A stretch of 6,434 bases of DNA, from positions 1 to 6,434 of the forward strand of contig CAKPXR010000068.1 in NCBI GenBank assembly GCA_934202215.1, in the 5' to 3' direction. Positions 5,524 through 6,434 of this stretch are shown one piece after another. Position numbers and translations under genes: made by a program. The notes beneath the pieces were generated by a model, which saw nothing but the letters and a program-made list of their open reading frames with translations, was not told the origin of the DNA and did no database searches. Source of the DNA: an uncultured Veillonella sp. (lineage in GTDB: Bacteria > Bacillota > Negativicutes > Veillonellales > Veillonellaceae). Position 1 is the first letter of the stretch. Each line of letters starts with the position of its first letter.

Positions 5524-6318
5524 ATGGTCCGTATCGGTCATACTGTACTCGGTGAAAAGGGTACAAAGATATGTGTGCCTATTGTAGGCACAACAATGAA
5601 AGAAATTTTAGATGCCACTGCGGTTGCATGCAATACACCGTGTCATGTAGTGGAGCTACGCATTGACTATTACGAGCGGGCCCACTCCATTGACGCTATT
5701 ATTGAATTATTAATGCTCATCAAGCCTCAATTAAAAGGTCGTGCCTTGTTATTTACATGGCGCACAAAAGGAGAAGGTGGGGAAAAATCGATTTCTTCAC
5801 AAGACTATTTCACAATGTTAGAACGCATTATTCCTACAGGTTTAGTAGATGCTATCGACATTGAGCTCTTCTTTGATCAAGATAGAATGCTCAAGACCAT
5901 TGAGTTTGCCAAGGTACATGGCATTACAATTATCATGAGTAACCATGATTTTAACTGTACTCCAAGTCATGAGGTTATTGTAAATCGTCTTCTTCAAATG
6001 AAAGAATTCTTAGCCGATGTACCAAAGATAGCCGTTATGCCTCATACAACGGGCGATGTTCTTACGCTCCTCGAAGCGACGGCTGAAGTGAAAGCCTTAT
6101 ATCCATCAGATCCAATCATTACGATGGCTATGGGCCCACTAGGTGCTGTTACACGTGCTGCAGGCGCTCTATTTGGCAATGCTATGACCTTTGCCTCTGC
6201 TGGCAAAGCATCTGCACCAGGCCAAATCGATGTACATGAACTAAAACGAATTCTTGATACCATCGACGTAGATGGCGTATTCGACGAACAACAACATAAA
6301 CGCGTAAAAGTACATTAA
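5524..6318 (+). CDS. aroD: Type I 3-dehydroquinate dehydratase
   Basis: This cytoplasmic enzyme of 264 residues converts 3-dehydroquinate to 3-dehydroshikimate, the third step of the shikimate pathway to aromatic amino acids, through a Schiff base on lysine. It has the class I TIM-barrel pattern and normal length. Visible active-site residues are E44 and R46 (VELRID), R80 and E84 (FTWRTKGEGG), D112 and E114 (DIEL), catalytic H141 (MSNHDF), Schiff-base K168 (VPKIAVMP), R211 (MGPLGAVTRAAG), and S230 and Q234 (ASAPGQ). All are present, so the enzyme should be active. One small variation is Thr before R211 where Ser is common. The ATG at 5524 is chosen for its AAAGGAG. No other shikimate genes are in the window; it has its own candidate promoter and a terminator that overlaps its stop codon, so it is probably transcribed alone. 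Confidence 0.97.
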   Translation: MVRIGHTVLGEKGTKICVPIVGTTMKEILDATAVACNTPCHVVELRIDYYERAHSIDAIIELLMLIKPQLKGRALLFTWRTKGEGGEKSISSQDYFTMLERIIPTGLVDAIDIELFFDQDRMLKTIEFAKVHGITIIMSNHDFNCTPSHEVIVNRLLQMKEFLADVPKIAVMPHTTGDVLTLLEATAEVKALYPSDPIITMAMGPLGAVTRAAGALFGNAMTFASAGKASAPGQIDVHELKRILDTIDVDGVFDEQQHKRVKVH

Positions 6319-6344
6319 AAAAGTCGGCGAAAGCCGACTTTTTT
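6317..6344. terminator. Bidirectional terminator with GAAA loop
   Basis: AAAAAAGTCGGC (6317-6328), a GAAA tetraloop (6329-6332) and GCCGACTTTTTT (6333-6344) form a perfect 12-bp stem, GC-rich next to the loop, with a T run on either strand. Its left arm overlaps the last two bases of the aroD stop codon. It serves aroD and the convergent gene to its right. Confidence 0.95.
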
Positions 6345-6351
6345 ATGTAGT

Positions 6352-6434
6352 TTATAGTAAGTTTGCCTCAAAGTCTTCTAGGATAGCTGCTACTGTTTCT
6401 GGAGCATTGCGATTATGTTCTACGATGCATTGAG
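6352..6434 (-). CDS. C-terminal end of an unidentified minus-strand gene (partial)
   Basis: On the minus strand one frame is open from the window edge to TAA (6352-6354). It encodes the last 26 residues, starting QCIVEHNRNAPETVAAI and ending LEDFEANLL. The stop lies 8 bases from the shared terminator, as expected for a convergent gene end, which supports it as coding. The fragment is too short to name; it looks like a soluble, acidic helical C-terminus. Confidence 0.6.
   Translation of the reverse strand, partial: QCIVEHNRNAPETVAAILEDFEANLL

Noticed and set aside
1..6434. CRISPR array, tRNA or rRNA gene, or insertion sequence
   Set aside because: No spaced direct repeats, no cloverleaf or conserved rRNA stretches, and no transposase or integrase frames were found on either strand.

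Overview
The window looks like a chromosomal segment of a low-GC Firmicutes-type bacterium. Gene content, the strong AGGAGG-type ribosome binding sites and protein style fit the Negativicutes, with Veillonella the best guess; this is inference from general appearance, not a database match. Nothing points to a phage, plasmid or insertion sequence.

Layout. (1) 32-1357, plus strand: an exported protein with a signal peptide and two diverged copies of one domain; function unknown. (2) 1451-1504: a long hairpin that can terminate both this gene and the convergent gene that follows. (3) 1514-2881, minus strand: an NCS2/AzgA-type nucleobase permease. (4) 2882-3028: a 147-bp divergent control region with two near mirror-image extended -10 promoters, one for the permease and one for the regulator. 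(5) 3029-3448, plus strand: an Rrf2-family transcription factor with three cysteines suited to an Fe-S cluster, followed by a perfect 12-bp-arm palindrome. (6) 3505-4737: an MFS drug-efflux-type transporter resembling MdtG. (7) 4762-4974 and 4985-5209: two tandem small paralogues of unknown function. The first is intact; the second is cut by one in-frame TAA yet remains alignable to its end. A strong terminator (5234-5279) closes this block. (8) 5280-5523: AT-rich non-coding DNA ending in a candidate promoter with a palindrome in its spacer. (9) 5524-6318, plus strand: aroD, type I 3-dehydroquinate dehydratase, with all catalytic residues visible. It is followed by a GAAA-loop terminator shared with the C-terminal end of a minus-strand gene that leaves the window.

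How they may work together. The regulator, transporter and small paralogues lie on one strand with short gaps and may form one transcription unit. A redox- or Fe-S-sensing Rrf2 protein would then sit upstream of an efflux pump and diverge from a nucleobase importer. This is a hypothesis from layout only. AroD is a housekeeping shikimate-pathway enzyme with its own promoter and terminator. The observations most worth following are the small paralogue pair with its nonsense codon, the mirrored promoter pair, the palindromes at 3454-3478 and 5451-5466, and an unusual residue in the permease substrate region.
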